Of a stretch of 7,852 nt of DNA, positions 1 to 7,534 are shown one piece after another (the first letter of the stretch is position 1; every line of letters begins with the position of its first letter). The position numbers were made by a program, and so were the translations under genes. Origin of the DNA: Synechococcaceae bacterium Bin_79_3 (GTDB lineage: Bacteria > Cyanobacteriota > Cyanobacteriia > PCC-6307 > Cyanobiaceae); contig VFLB01000089.1 of assembly GCA_009914645.1 (NCBI GenBank), positions 1 to 7,852 of the forward strand, in the 5' to 3' direction. The notes under the pieces were generated by a model that saw only the letters and a list, made by a program, of their open reading frames with translations, had not been told where the DNA came from and did not search any database.

Positions 1-440
1 ATTGGTTGGTGAAGCGTTTAGTGAAGCAAACCCTGGAAGATCCAGCCGGAATAAATGAACATGAACGCCATGCCTTGCGAAAAGTAAGAACTATTCGAGA
101 TTTTGATGAGGCAATCACCGCTCCCCGCTGGGGCTACAGCAATGCTGCTGCCTATTACAAAGAAGCGAGCCCAATTAATAAATTATCTGAACTTCAGGTG
201 CCTAGTTTGCTTTTGCAGGCCCTTGATGATCCATGGGTAACAGCAAGCACTGCCCAACGCTTACGCGATGAGCAAACCTGCCCATCATTAAAGGTGGTGC
301 TCACTCCAAACGGGGGGCATAACGGATTTCACGGCAAGGGTGATCATCCCTTGGCCTGCTGGGGCGATCGTTTCACTGCTCAATGGTTAAAAGCTGTTTT
401 GCTTGATCAACCATTCAGTGATCGGCTCCCCATTGATTAG
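1..440 (+). CDS. YheT-like alpha/beta hydrolase, C-terminal part (5' end outside window)
   Basis: The reading frame is open from the window edge (first full codon at position 3) to a TAG at 438-440, so about 145 C-terminal residues are seen and the true start lies upstream. The protein fits the C-terminal half of the YheT/COG0429 alpha/beta hydrolases, predicted cytoplasmic serine esterases whose substrate is mostly unknown. Counting from the TTG at position 6, an acidic turn (ALDDPW, D74/D75) sits where the family carries its catalytic Asp, and NGGHNGF (H105) matches the catalytic His loop. The nucleophile-elbow Ser would be in the missing part. The segment around residues 43-60 (GYSNAAAYYKEASP) is also typical of the family. 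The gene is convergent with the ferredoxin gene and overlaps its end by 54 bp. Family assignment is fairly secure; the substrate is not known. Confidence 0.85.
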   Translation, partial: WLVKRLVKQTLEDPAGINEHERHALRKVRTIRDFDEAITAPRWGYSNAAAYYKEASPINKLSELQVPSLLLQALDDPWVTASTAQRLRDEQTCPSLKVVLTPNGGHNGFHGKGDHPLACWGDRFTAQWLKAVLLDQPFSDRLPID

Positions 441-725
441 GTGTTGAGCCACGATGCGCTCGATCCGCTTGGGGGTGAGCCCGCCGTAGTAGTGGCCGCT
501 AGGCCACACAAGCAACACCGGCCCATTGCTGCATAAGCGCAAGCAGTCGGCCTTGGTGCGTAACACCACCCCTTCCGGACGTTCAGGCTGCTCCAAGCCC
601 GCTGCTTTGAGGCTCTTTTTCAATTGTTCCCAGCATTGCGCCCCTAAAGGCCCCTGGTGGCAAAGGGGCTTACTGGGGGAAGCACATAACAACAGGTGAT
701 ATTGAACCTTCTGCTGCGGCAGCAT
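387..725 (-). CDS. Thioredoxin-like [2Fe-2S] ferredoxin (COG3411-type)
   Basis: A 112-aa soluble protein with the layout of thioredoxin-fold [2Fe-2S] ferredoxins (relatives of the NuoE C-terminal domain). The presumed cluster ligands are C14 and C22 (Cx7C) near the N terminus and C61 and C65 (Cx3C) in KADCLRLCSNGP; C31 is an extra Cys. The segment GPVLLVWPSG followed by YYGGLTP and ERIVAQHL is the family's conserved second half. Its role would be one-electron transfer; the partner is unknown. The ATG (723-725) overlaps the TAA of the upstream 205/193-aa gene by one base (TAATG), which suggests translational coupling and a shared transcript with dxr. Its 3' end overlaps the convergent hydrolase gene for 54 bp, encoding the last residues up to IKQNSF; similar C-terminal lengths in cyanobacterial homologues, as I remember them, suggest this overlap is real. 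Confidence 0.88.
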   Translation of the reverse strand: MLPQQKVQYHLLLCASPSKPLCHQGPLGAQCWEQLKKSLKAAGLEQPERPEGVVLRTKADCLRLCSNGPVLLVWPSGHYYGGLTPKRIERIVAQHLINGEPITEWLIKQNSF

Positions 726-1306
726 TAACGGTTGGCTTCGCTGTGGTTAACCAGGAGGTGATGCACATCCTCTAAGCCTTCACGGGCTTGGATCCGGGCC
801 TGTTCAAGGTCGCCTCCGGCTTCAGGTAGAAGGGCTTCACCCACTCGATTGATCAATTCATCGTGGCGTTCCTGCAGGAAGGCTAAAAGTTCTTCTTCGA
901 TCACTTGACGCACGGCTTTAGAGCGCATCTTGTTTTGATCGGCCTCAGCAAAGGTGCCACCAACCAATTCTTTTACGAAAAGACGCTGAATTTCGTTGCT
1001 GCGCAGAAAGCTTTCCACAGCATTAATGGTGCCGTCTGCCACCGTGCGTTCTACTTCCATCATCTCTTTGCTCAGCTTGAATTCCCAGTCGAGATGGCGC
1101 TTTTGCCAGCCTTGTTGCTGCAGCATTGGCACAACGGTTTGGGAAAAGGTATCGATCGAAATTTCGTAGATGCGTTCTGCGAGCCTTTCGCACCAGTCTT
1201 GTCCGTGGGCCCTCAGGTTTTCCTGCAGTTCTGAACGTTCAATTTGATGGCCGCCGTGGTGGCTATGGCAAACATCGCCGGGGCATTCAACGGCTGAAAG
1301 GGGCAT
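725..1306 (-). CDS. Conserved hypothetical protein with Cys/His-rich N terminus, between dxr and ferredoxin
   Basis: I do not recognise a named family. From the ATG at 1304-1306 the product is 193 aa. The frame stays open to a TTG at 1340-1342 (205 aa) and further upstream without an ATG; neither start has a well-placed Shine-Dalgarno, so the ATG is preferred. The N terminus carries a compact CPGDVCHSHHGGH run (two Cys and four His within 13 residues, C8 to H20), a plausible metal or cluster site. The rest looks soluble and mostly helical, with charged amphipathic stretches (for example EEELLAFLQERHDEL) and no membrane segment; the short hydrophobic stretch near the longer start is too brief for a convincing signal peptide. 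It lies about 76 bp after dxr from this start (40 bp from the TTG) and overlaps the ferredoxin start by 1 nt. A metal-binding or redox-partner role is inference from position and residues only. Confidence 0.8.
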   Translation of the reverse strand: MPLSAVECPGDVCHSHHGGHQIERSELQENLRAHGQDWCERLAERIYEISIDTFSQTVVPMLQQQGWQKRHLDWEFKLSKEMMEVERTVADGTINAVESFLRSNEIQRLFVKELVGGTFAEADQNKMRSKAVRQVIEEELLAFLQERHDELINRVGEALLPEAGGDLEQARIQAREGLEDVHHLLVNHSEANR

Positions 1307-1382
1307 GGCAAGCAATAGGCAACCTCTGTACTTGTTAGCCAAGTTTTGGCCGTTGTGTAAGTGCTGTGCGGAATCTTTTCGG

Positions 1383-2588
1383 CTATGGGGCGGCTTCTGC
1401 TGTTATCTGCCGTGCCCAGCTATCCACCGCTAAAACGTCTGCCAGACTGGGATCTGCCCGTAGTTCCTGCTGGTGTTTTGTGCAGGTGTGTTCGATCAAT
1501 TTTGGGATATCTAAAAACTGAATACGTTCTTCTAAAAACATTGCAACGGCTTGTTCGTTTGCGGCATTGAGCACTGCGGGCATGGTGCCGCCAGCTCTAC
1601 CGGCCGCATAGGCAAGAGCCATGCATGGGTACATCGCTGGGTTTGGTTTGCGAAAAGTAAGCTCAGCTACTTCGGTGAGATCAAGGCGGCGCCAAGGGGT
1701 TTCCAGCCGCTGGGGCCAGCTGAGGCAATAAAGCAGCGGCAATTTCATGTCTGGCCATCCCAATTGAGCTAGCACCGATGAATCGGCTAGTTCCACCATT
1801 GAATGGATGATGCTTTGGGGATGAATAACAATTTCAATTTCGTTGTAATCAAGGCCAAATAAATAGTGGGCTTCTATTACTTCAAGCCCTTTATTCATTA
1901 AAGAAGCTGAATCAACGGTGATTTTGCGGCCCATGCTCCAATTGGGATGGCTGGTGGCATCTGCCACTGTTGCTTTGGATAAATCGGCTGGATCCCAATC
2001 ACGAAAAGCACCACCGCTGGCGGTGAGCTGAATGCGCCTCAGGCCCGGGGGGGCGATACCCGTTGAAAGGCGGGCTGAATCAGCCCATGGTGTGCCTTGA
2101 AGGCATTGAAAAATAGCTGAATGTTCAGAATCAGCTGGCAGTAAACGGGAGCCGCTTTTTTCAAGTTCTGGCAGCACCACTGGGCCAGCTGCAATCAACG
2201 TTTCTTTATTCGCTAGGGCTAAATCTTTACCGGCGCGGATTGCAGCAAGGGTGGGCAAAAGACCCGCGCAACCCACGATGCCTGTAACAACAAGATCAGC
2301 AGAAGCCCAAGCAGCAGCTGCGCAAATACCATCACTGCCCGCTAGTAATACCGGTGGTTTAAGTGCAGACCCACAACTACTGAGTCGTTCCTGCAGCTCC
2401 GCGATGCTGTTGGGATCAGCTAAGGCCACCACTTCAGGGCGATGGCGCTGAATCTGTTTAACAAGCAGATCTAAATTTTTGCCAGCGGTGAGGGCCACCA
2501 CCTTGAAAAGCTCTGGGAAATCATCAACGATCTCCAGGGTTTGGGTGCCGATCGATCCGGTGGAGCCGAGTATTGAGAGGGCTTTCAC
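1383..2588 (-). CDS. dxr: 1-deoxy-D-xylulose 5-phosphate reductoisomerase
   Basis: DXR (IspC) catalyses the committed step of the MEP isoprenoid pathway, turning DXP into 2-C-methyl-D-erythritol 4-phosphate with NADPH and a divalent metal, in the cytoplasm. The 401-aa product has the usual length. Visible signatures: the NADPH loop [11 protein letters not shown] (residues 8-18), [11 protein letters not shown] (125-135), the metal-binding D153-S154-E155 in [10 protein letters not shown], the substrate loop TASGGAFRD (S191), H214 in HPNWSMG, and S227, N232, K233 and E236 in [16 protein letters not shown]; all key residues are present. The start is GTG (2586-2588); an in-frame stop at 2598-2600 leaves no upstream alternative, and there is no clear Shine-Dalgarno. 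It leads the set dxr, hypothetical, ferredoxin and is divergent from the small gene at 2683. In cyanobacteria this pathway feeds carotenoids, phytol and quinone side chains. Confidence 0.97.
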   Translation of the reverse strand: MKALSILGSTGSIGTQTLEIVDDFPELFKVVALTAGKNLDLLVKQIQRHRPEVVALADPNSIAELQERLSSCGSALKPPVLLAGSDGICAAAAWASADLVVTGIVGCAGLLPTLAAIRAGKDLALANKETLIAAGPVVLPELEKSGSRLLPADSEHSAIFQCLQGTPWADSARLSTGIAPPGLRRIQLTASGGAFRDWDPADLSKATVADATSHPNWSMGRKITVDSASLMNKGLEVIEAHYLFGLDYNEIEIVIHPQSIIHSMVELADSSVLAQLGWPDMKLPLLYCLSWPQRLETPWRRLDLTEVAELTFRKPNPAMYPCMALAYAAGRAGGTMPAVLNAANEQAVAMFLEERIQFLDIPKLIEHTCTKHQQELRADPSLADVLAVDSWARQITAEAAP

Positions 2589-2682
2589 AGGTTTCGTTTA
2601 GGCGGTGTACTGGCTCAAGTGTGCCATTGGCGTGGGAAGTTACCACGCCTCGCCAAGATGCAAGAAGACATCCAAATCCGCC
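2589..2682. promoter_or_regulatory. Divergent spacer between dxr and the 67-aa gene, with inverted repeat
   Basis: This 94-bp spacer must hold the dxr promoter (leftward) and any promoter of the rightward small gene. It contains a perfect 7-bp inverted repeat, GGCGTGG (2629-2635) with CCACGCC (2643-2649), loop 7 nt. An overlapping alternative pairing is TTGGCG (2627-2632) with CGCCAA (2651-2656); the two cannot form together. There is no T-run after it, so it is not an intrinsic terminator. It could be an operator shared by both genes or a leader structure of either. I could not identify convincing -35/-10 boxes. Confidence 0.35.
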
Positions 2683-2886
2683 ATGAAAATGCCCTGGCTG
2701 CAACGTTGGAATTTCATTGAACGGGCCAAGCTTGAACGGCAACTTTGGGATGCCTTTGATCGCGGTGAATCGATTGAGCAATTGGTAGAGCAATGCCAAG
2801 ACGAGTTCACGAAAGAAGTGTGGACTGCAACTGCAGCCAGCATTCGTAAAATTGAATTGTTAATGCGTGATCAACAAAAACCCTAA
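2683..2886 (+). CDS. Small hypothetical protein, 67 aa, charged and helical
   Basis: The product from the ATG at 2683 is 67 aa; a second ATG at 2689 would give 65 aa, and the frame extends back to a GTG at 2605, but that extra N terminus (Cys/Ser/Lys mix) looks non-coding. The protein starts MKMPWLQRW and continues as charged amphipathic helix ([14 protein letters not shown], then IEQLVEQ and [11 protein letters not shown]), with no transmembrane segment or signal peptide. I do not recognise a family. The protein-like composition, unlike the surrounding shadow frames, and the neat packing support a real gene: it fills the gap between two leftward genes and its TAA (2884-2886) overlaps the convergent cysS stop by 4 bp. 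It could alternatively be an unexpressed spacer ORF. Confidence 0.65.
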   Translation: MKMPWLQRWNFIERAKLERQLWDAFDRGESIEQLVEQCQDEFTKEVWTATAASIRKIELLMRDQQKP

Positions 2887-4340
2887 CTACGCAGCCATTC
2901 GGTACTACCACCGGGTTTATCAATCAATTCAATTCCTTGCATTTTTAGAGCAGCTCTGATGTTGTCTGCTTCAGCAAAGTTGCGGTTTGCTTTTGCCGCT
3001 TTGCGAGCCTCAATTTGAGCCTCAATTTCGGCATCACTCTGCCTACTAAGCGCGTTAGCGCTGTTGAACTCAGCTTCTTCTGCCTTTAAACCAAGCACCC
3101 CTGCCAGTTCTTGCAGGAGTTGCCATTGGCAGCCCAAGGCCCGTTCCTCAATGCTTGGAACATCGCCCCGCTCTAAGCGATTAGCAAGCGCTCGCAGTGG
3201 TTTTGCCAATTCAAATAACACTGCAAGGGCTGCGGAACTATTAAGGTCGTCGTCCATTGCGGAACTAAAGCGGCCCTGGCTTGCCGCAAGCCAGGGGGCT
3301 GTAATTGGATCAATAGCGGCCCAGCTCAACATTTCCTGATGGCGAGCTCCTAGTTGCAGGGCATTATTTAAACCTTTCCAGCCGGTGGCAGCTGCTGCCA
3401 AAGCTTCTGCGCTGAAATCCAATGGTTTGCGGTAATGGGCCTGCAGCACAAAAAATCTCAGGGTCATCGGCGAAATACCGCTATCCAATAAGGCACGGAT
3501 CGTGGTGAAGTTGCCTAGAGATTTAGACATTTTTGTGCCTTCAACATTCACCATGCCGTTGTGTAGCCAGTAGCGGGCTAGTGGTTTTCCACTAGCGGTT
3601 TCAGATTGGGCGATTTCATTTTCATGATGCGGAAAGATCAGATCTGCTCCACCAAGGTGAATATCAATGCTGTCGCCAAATTCTTGGCGCACCATGGCTG
3701 AACATTCGATATGCCAACCGGGGCGTCCGTGGCCCCAGGGGGATTCCCAGCTCGGTTCCCCTGGTTTTGCCGCTTTCCAAAGGGCAAAATCAAACGGATG
3801 TTGCTTGCGGGCGTCTTCGCTGGTAGAGGTGCGCCCACTGGCCCCCTGCTGCTGTTCATCAGGGTTACGGCCACTCAGCAGGCCGTAACCGTTTGCTTTT
3901 GCTACGGCGAAATAAACATCGCCATCAGCGCTGTAGGCCGCCCCCTTGACTTCCAGTTCTGCAATTAAGGCGCGAATGCCATCAAGGCAACGGGTGGCCC
4001 TTGGCATCCGATCGGCGGGCAGAATATTTAAGCGAGCCATATCGAGCTCAAAGGCGCTGATATTGCGCTCACTAATTTCCTGCATCGAGCTACCTTCCGC
4101 AGTAGCGCGATTGAGAATTTTATCGTCTATATCCGTATAATTTTGCACGAAGGTAACTTTGTAACCACTCCAAATCAGATAACGGCGCAGCACATCCCAA
4201 GCGATGTAACTGCGGGCATGGCCCAGATGGCATAGGTCGTATACGGTTACACCACAGCAGTAAATACTTACCTGGCCGGCAATTAAGGGTTGAAATTCTT
4301 CAATTTTACGGCTGAGGGTGTTGTTGAACTTGAGTGTCAT
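2883..4340 (-). CDS. cysS: Cysteinyl-tRNA synthetase
   Basis: Class I aminoacyl-tRNA synthetase that charges tRNA-Cys using ATP. The 485-aa product carries the HIGH-type motif HLGH (38-41) inside [15 protein letters not shown] and the KMSKS loop at 270-274. The zinc site expected in this enzyme is complete: C29, C213 (in GWHIECSAM), H238 and E242 (in [12 protein letters not shown]). A hydrophilic stretch at about 157-182 (Gln/Ser/Thr-rich) sits before the PFDFALWK motif and accounts for much of the extra length over the roughly 460-aa E. coli enzyme. The C-terminal anticodon-binding region ends with the usual [23 protein letters not shown] segment. The ATG (4338-4340) follows the polA stop after 15 bp without a clear Shine-Dalgarno, so the two are probably co-transcribed. 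Its TAG overlaps the tail of the convergent 67-aa gene. Confidence 0.97.
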   Translation of the reverse strand: MTLKFNNTLSRKIEEFQPLIAGQVSIYCCGVTVYDLCHLGHARSYIAWDVLRRYLIWSGYKVTFVQNYTDIDDKILNRATAEGSSMQEISERNISAFELDMARLNILPADRMPRATRCLDGIRALIAELEVKGAAYSADGDVYFAVAKANGYGLLSGRNPDEQQQGASGRTSTSEDARKQHPFDFALWKAAKPGEPSWESPWGHGRPGWHIECSAMVRQEFGDSIDIHLGGADLIFPHHENEIAQSETASGKPLARYWLHNGMVNVEGTKMSKSLGNFTTIRALLDSGISPMTLRFFVLQAHYRKPLDFSAEALAAAATGWKGLNNALQLGARHQEMLSWAAIDPITAPWLAASQGRFSSAMDDDLNSSAALAVLFELAKPLRALANRLERGDVPSIEERALGCQWQLLQELAGVLGLKAEEAEFNSANALSRQSDAEIEAQIEARKAAKANRNFAEADNIRAALKMQGIELIDKPGGSTEWLRS

Positions 4341-4355
4341 ATTCAGTTGGTTATT

Positions 4356-7286
4356 TCACTTGGTTTCCATCCAGTTTGGACCAACGCCAATCTCTACTTT
4401 TAAAGGCACTGAAAGTAGAACAGCTGCTTCCATCGTTTCACGGGTGAGAGTAAGCACCTGATCGAGAGCTTCTGGCATGGCTTCCAGCACCAACTCATCG
4501 TGAACTTGCAGTAGCAACCTTGCTTGTAGCTGAGATGCCATTAGCTTTTTTTGTAATTGCACCATCGCAATTTTAATAATATCGGCGCTTGAGCCTTGAA
4601 TTGGTGCATTGGCAGCTGCTCGTAGTTGCTGCGCTTCCATACCTCCTCTACGGGCTACTTCAAGGTTGATCTCAAGGGGATCTTTGCCCTTGAGGCGTCC
4701 GAGCCCATTGGGATCAAAATTAAATAAACGCCGCCTTCCCATAATTGTTTCTACATAGCCACGGCTTAAGGCCAATCTTTCTTGCAATTCAAGGAAAGCA
4801 AATACTTTTTGATATCTCTGCTTGTATTTAATAAGAAATTCCTTCGCATCGCTTTGGCTTACTCCGGCCTCCCTTGCAAAACGTTGGGCGCCCATGCCGT
4901 AGATCACCCCAAAATTAATTGTTTTCCCTAACCTGCGTTCATCATTACTGATGCTTTCAGTTGGAGCCTTATCTAGCAATAGCCTTGCTGTAAGTGCGTG
5001 CACATCATGACCGTTGTTGTAGGCATCTACCAATACTTCTTCTTTACTTAAGTGAGCTAGAATCCGCAATTCAATTTGGGAGTAATCAGCGCTTAATAAC
5101 TTCCAGCCCTCTTGGGGTAAAAATGCTTTACGTATCTGCCGGCTGTAGGCAGTGCGGATTGGAATGTTTTGGAGGTTTGGATTACTACTTGATAGTCTGC
5201 CGGTGGCAGTAACCGCTTGGTTGAAATCGGTGTGAACGCGGCTGGTTTCCGCTTCCACCAGCAGCGGTAAGGCATCTACATAAGTACTTTTTAATTTACT
5301 TAATGTGCGGTGCTCTAGCACTAATGGCACGAGTGGATGATCAGCTTCTAATTTTTCAAGCACCGCTGCATCAGTGCTCCAACCGGTTTTTGTTTTGCGC
5401 GATTTTTTGCGATCCAGCCCAAGGGTTTCAAATAACAATTCTCCCAATTGCTTTGGGCTGGCCAAATTAAAATCAACACCTGCTTCTTTGCGGGCTGCTA
5501 GCTCAAGTAATTGTAATTGTTTTGCCATTTCAGCTCCCAACTCCTGGAGGTAAGGAATATCAATACGAATACCAGTTGCTTCCATCAGCGCGAGCACTGG
5601 TTCCAATGGCAGCTCTAAATCATCAAGAAGCTGATTTAATACTTCGCCGCTGGCGCTTAGTTTCTCTCGTAGCAACTGGGCTAATCGCCAGGTGAGATGC
5701 ACATCCATACCGCAATATTGAGCGGCAGCTTCTATGGATGTATCACTGAAGTTTTGGCCTTTTGGTACTAAATCAGTGAAGCTAGTGGGAGTAAAATTAA
5801 AATTGCGTTTTGCTAATTCATCCAGGCCATGTTTGGCATTTGGATCTAGCAAATAATCAGCCAACATCGTGTCTATTGCCACTCCTCCAAGGGGCAATCC
5901 GTGGCGCAGCAGAATCAAACGGTCGTATTTTGAATTTTGCAACGCCTTGGGATGGGAGCTGCTAGTAATCCAGGGGTTTAGGGCGGTTAGCACCACATCA
6001 AGGGGTAGCTGGGCTGGGCTGCCGAGCCGGTTTTGGTGACCGATTGGGATATAAGCCAAATCAGTGATCCCCTCACCCCAGGCCACCCCAATACCCACCA
6101 GTTCAGCTTGGAAAGGGTTGAGGCTGGTGGTTTCTGTATCTAAAGCAATTGGTGCCTTGAAATCAGTGCAAGTTAGTAATTTTGCTACTAAGCAATCAAG
6201 AGCTGCAGCTGTTGAAATTATCTGAGGTTCTAATGTGTGTGATTTATTAAATTTTTCTTCTACAGATTCACTCTTTTCATCCTTAGTACTTGGATTTTCC
6301 TTGGGTAGTGTGTTTACGTTTTTGGCTTGTTCTGGTTTTTCTAGAGAAAATAGCTGGGCAAAGTTCACTACCTGTTTAACGAGGCTATGAAGTTCTAAAT
6401 CCTCTAAGTTGCTGCTAAGTTGATCTGATTTTACAGTTCCAAGCTGCAGCCTTGGTTCTGTTGGCAGGGGCACATCTATAAGGATTTCAGCCAGCATTCT
6501 TGAGCGGTAGGCATTTTCTCGATCGGCCCTTAATTTCTCAATCAATGCCCCTTTGAGGCTGCCATTGCAATCTTTTGGGCCTTTTAATTGCTCAAGGGCG
6601 GCATAGATACCATCCACATCTTGAAATTCTTTTAGCAAATTGATTGCAGTTTTTGGGCCAACTCCTTTAACTCCTGGGATGTTGTCTGAACTGTCGCCTG
6701 TGAGGGCCTTTAGATCCACCACTTCTTCTGGGGTAACCCCCAGTTTGGCGATAACCCCTTCGCGGCGAATTTCCGTGGGGCCGCTGTTTTTTGCATAGGG
6801 GCCACCCCCCATGTAAAGCACAGAAATATCGCGCTGGTCGTCTACCAGTTGAAATAGATCGCGATCGCCTGAGAGGATTCGCACCCGCCAGCCTTCTGTT
6901 GCAGCACGGTTTGCCAAGGTGCCGAGCACATCGTCTGCTTCATAACCCGGTGCCATTACGAGGGGGATATCAAGGCTTTCTTTAAGAATTTGTTGCAGGT
7001 TTGCAAGATCACTAAAGAAATGTTCAGGTGCTACATCTCGATGGGCCTTATAAGTTTCATCTGCTTTATGGCGAAAGGTTGGTTCAGCGGTATCAAATGC
7101 CACTACCAAACCATCTGGTTTTAATGGTTTGCAGTTATCAAGCAATGCTTTTAAAAAGCCATAGGTAACACTTGTGGGCACCCCAGCCTTTGTGCTCAAC
7201 CCGCCTTCGCCACCTTTTGAGAAAGCATAAAAGCTACGAAAAGCCAGTGAATGGCCATCAATTAACAGCAGTAAAGGTTTGCTCAA
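4356..7286 (-). CDS. polA: DNA polymerase I, with 5' nuclease, proofreading exonuclease and polymerase domains
   Basis: Pol I fills gaps and removes RNA primers during lagging-strand synthesis and excision repair. The 976-aa product has all three domains. The 5' nuclease (about 1-300) shows LLLIDGHSLAFR, YEADDVLGTLA, SGDRDLFQLV and GDSSDNIPGVKGVG. The 3'-5' exonuclease (about 360-545) keeps its acidic residues: D383/E385 (LDTETTSL), D455 (NSKYD) and Y524/D528 (YCGMD), so proofreading should be active. The polymerase shows motif A (D734, ADYSQIELR), motif B (R784, K788, F792, Y796) and motif C (D930, QVHDELVLE). A Lys/Glu/Ser-rich linker (about 316-350) joins the first two domains. The start is TTG (7284-7286), supported by the canonical SKPLLLLIDG N terminus; a GGGA lies some 6 nt upstream. 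TTGA overlaps the stop of the HEPN-like ORF, so translation may depend on re-initiation. Confidence 0.97.
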   Translation of the reverse strand: MSKPLLLLIDGHSLAFRSFYAFSKGGEGGLSTKAGVPTSVTYGFLKALLDNCKPLKPDGLVVAFDTAEPTFRHKADETYKAHRDVAPEHFFSDLANLQQILKESLDIPLVMAPGYEADDVLGTLANRAATEGWRVRILSGDRDLFQLVDDQRDISVLYMGGGPYAKNSGPTEIRREGVIAKLGVTPEEVVDLKALTGDSSDNIPGVKGVGPKTAINLLKEFQDVDGIYAALEQLKGPKDCNGSLKGALIEKLRADRENAYRSRMLAEILIDVPLPTEPRLQLGTVKSDQLSSNLEDLELHSLVKQVVNFAQLFSLEKPEQAKNVNTLPKENPSTKDEKSESVEEKFNKSHTLEPQIISTAAALDCLVAKLLTCTDFKAPIALDTETTSLNPFQAELVGIGVAWGEGITDLAYIPIGHQNRLGSPAQLPLDVVLTALNPWITSSSHPKALQNSKYDRLILLRHGLPLGGVAIDTMLADYLLDPNAKHGLDELAKRNFNFTPTSFTDLVPKGQNFSDTSIEAAAQYCGMDVHLTWRLAQLLREKLSASGEVLNQLLDDLELPLEPVLALMEATGIRIDIPYLQELGAEMAKQLQLLELAARKEAGVDFNLASPKQLGELLFETLGLDRKKSRKTKTGWSTDAAVLEKLEADHPLVPLVLEHRTLSKLKSTYVDALPLLVEAETSRVHTDFNQAVTATGRLSSSNPNLQNIPIRTAYSRQIRKAFLPQEGWKLLSADYSQIELRILAHLSKEEVLVDAYNNGHDVHALTARLLLDKAPTESISNDERRLGKTINFGVIYGMGAQRFAREAGVSQSDAKEFLIKYKQRYQKVFAFLELQERLALSRGYVETIMGRRRLFNFDPNGLGRLKGKDPLEINLEVARRGGMEAQQLRAAANAPIQGSSADIIKIAMVQLQKKLMASQLQARLLLQVHDELVLEAMPEALDQVLTLTRETMEAAVLLSVPLKVEIGVGPNWMETK
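6237..6341 (-). other. Low-complexity linker-coding segment of polA
   Basis: Codons for about residues 316-350 of PolA read as a Lys/Glu/Ser/Asn-rich, presumably disordered linker between the 5' nuclease and the 3'-5' exonuclease. The DNA here is visibly more A+T-rich than the flanking domains. Hinges at this place are usual in Pol I; length and sequence vary between strains. Confidence 0.6.
6861..6868. repeat. HIP1 octamer GCGATCGC inside polA
   Basis: A perfect GCGATCGC palindrome, the highly iterated palindrome of many cyanobacterial genomes, lies in the 5' nuclease-coding part of polA. I saw only one full copy in the window (a near copy, GGCGATCG, is at about 363-370), so there is no sign of the strong enrichment seen in HIP1-rich species. 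Confidence 0.6.
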
Positions 7287-7534
7287 TGTGAATCCCAGCT
7301 TTCAACTTGAACCAGCACTGCTGCGGCGCAATTAATAGCTTCGTTTGAATATCGGGTACTTGTGGCCATTCTGCTTAGGGGCTTTAGCCTCAATTGCTCA
7401 CAAGCTTGAGTGGGTACTCCAAGTTCCAGAACTGCACCTTTTAAAGATTTTGCAGCTGATTGAGAAGAAAAAAAACAGGCTTGTGCAAAGAAACCTTGGC
7501 TTGCTGCTAATCGTGCCATTTCTAGATAATTCAT
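7283..7534 (-). CDS. Short HEPN-domain-like protein (83 aa), overlaps polA start
   Basis: From the ATG at 7532-7534 the product is 83 aa; a TTG immediately before it would add one residue. The first half reads as the first two helices of a HEPN domain: MNYLEMARLAASQGFFAQACFF (residues 1-22, split here by function), then SSQSAAKSLKGAVLELG, matching the family pattern in which a His/Gln-Ala-Glu/Ala-Lys-x-Leu-Lys core follows an Ala-Cys-Phe helix. The RY at 61-62 and the Ala-rich end (about 66-79) fit the last helix. It is shorter than usual HEPN proteins (about 110-130 aa), and the only His is the final residue, so the Rx4-6H ribonuclease motif is absent. It starts on a TGATG overlap with the preceding ORF and ends in a TTGA overlap with polA. 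It may be a decayed toxin half or a non-catalytic HEPN. There is no clear Shine-Dalgarno. Confidence 0.65.
   Translation of the reverse strand: MNYLEMARLAASQGFFAQACFFSSQSAAKSLKGAVLELGVPTQACEQLRLKPLSRMATSTRYSNEAINCAAAVLVQVESWDSH

Noticed and set aside
492..507. Perfect hairpin GTGGCC-GCTA-GGCCAC as a possible terminator between convergent genes.
   Set aside because: It lies inside the conserved VWPSGHY coding part of the ferredoxin gene and has no T-run on either strand.
2605..2682. N-terminal extension of the 67-aa gene to a GTG at 2605.
   Set aside because: The extra 26 residues have a composition unlike the rest, cover the inverted repeat and lack a Shine-Dalgarno; the ATG at 2683 is a simpler start.
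2658..2720. Short rightward ORF of 20 codons starting at ATG 2658.
   Set aside because: Too short, overlaps the 67-aa gene in another frame, and no ribosome binding site is seen.
2524..2799. Leftward 91-aa frame spanning the dxr start and the spacer.
   Set aside because: It overlaps both dxr and the 67-aa gene in other frames and has no recognisable protein features.
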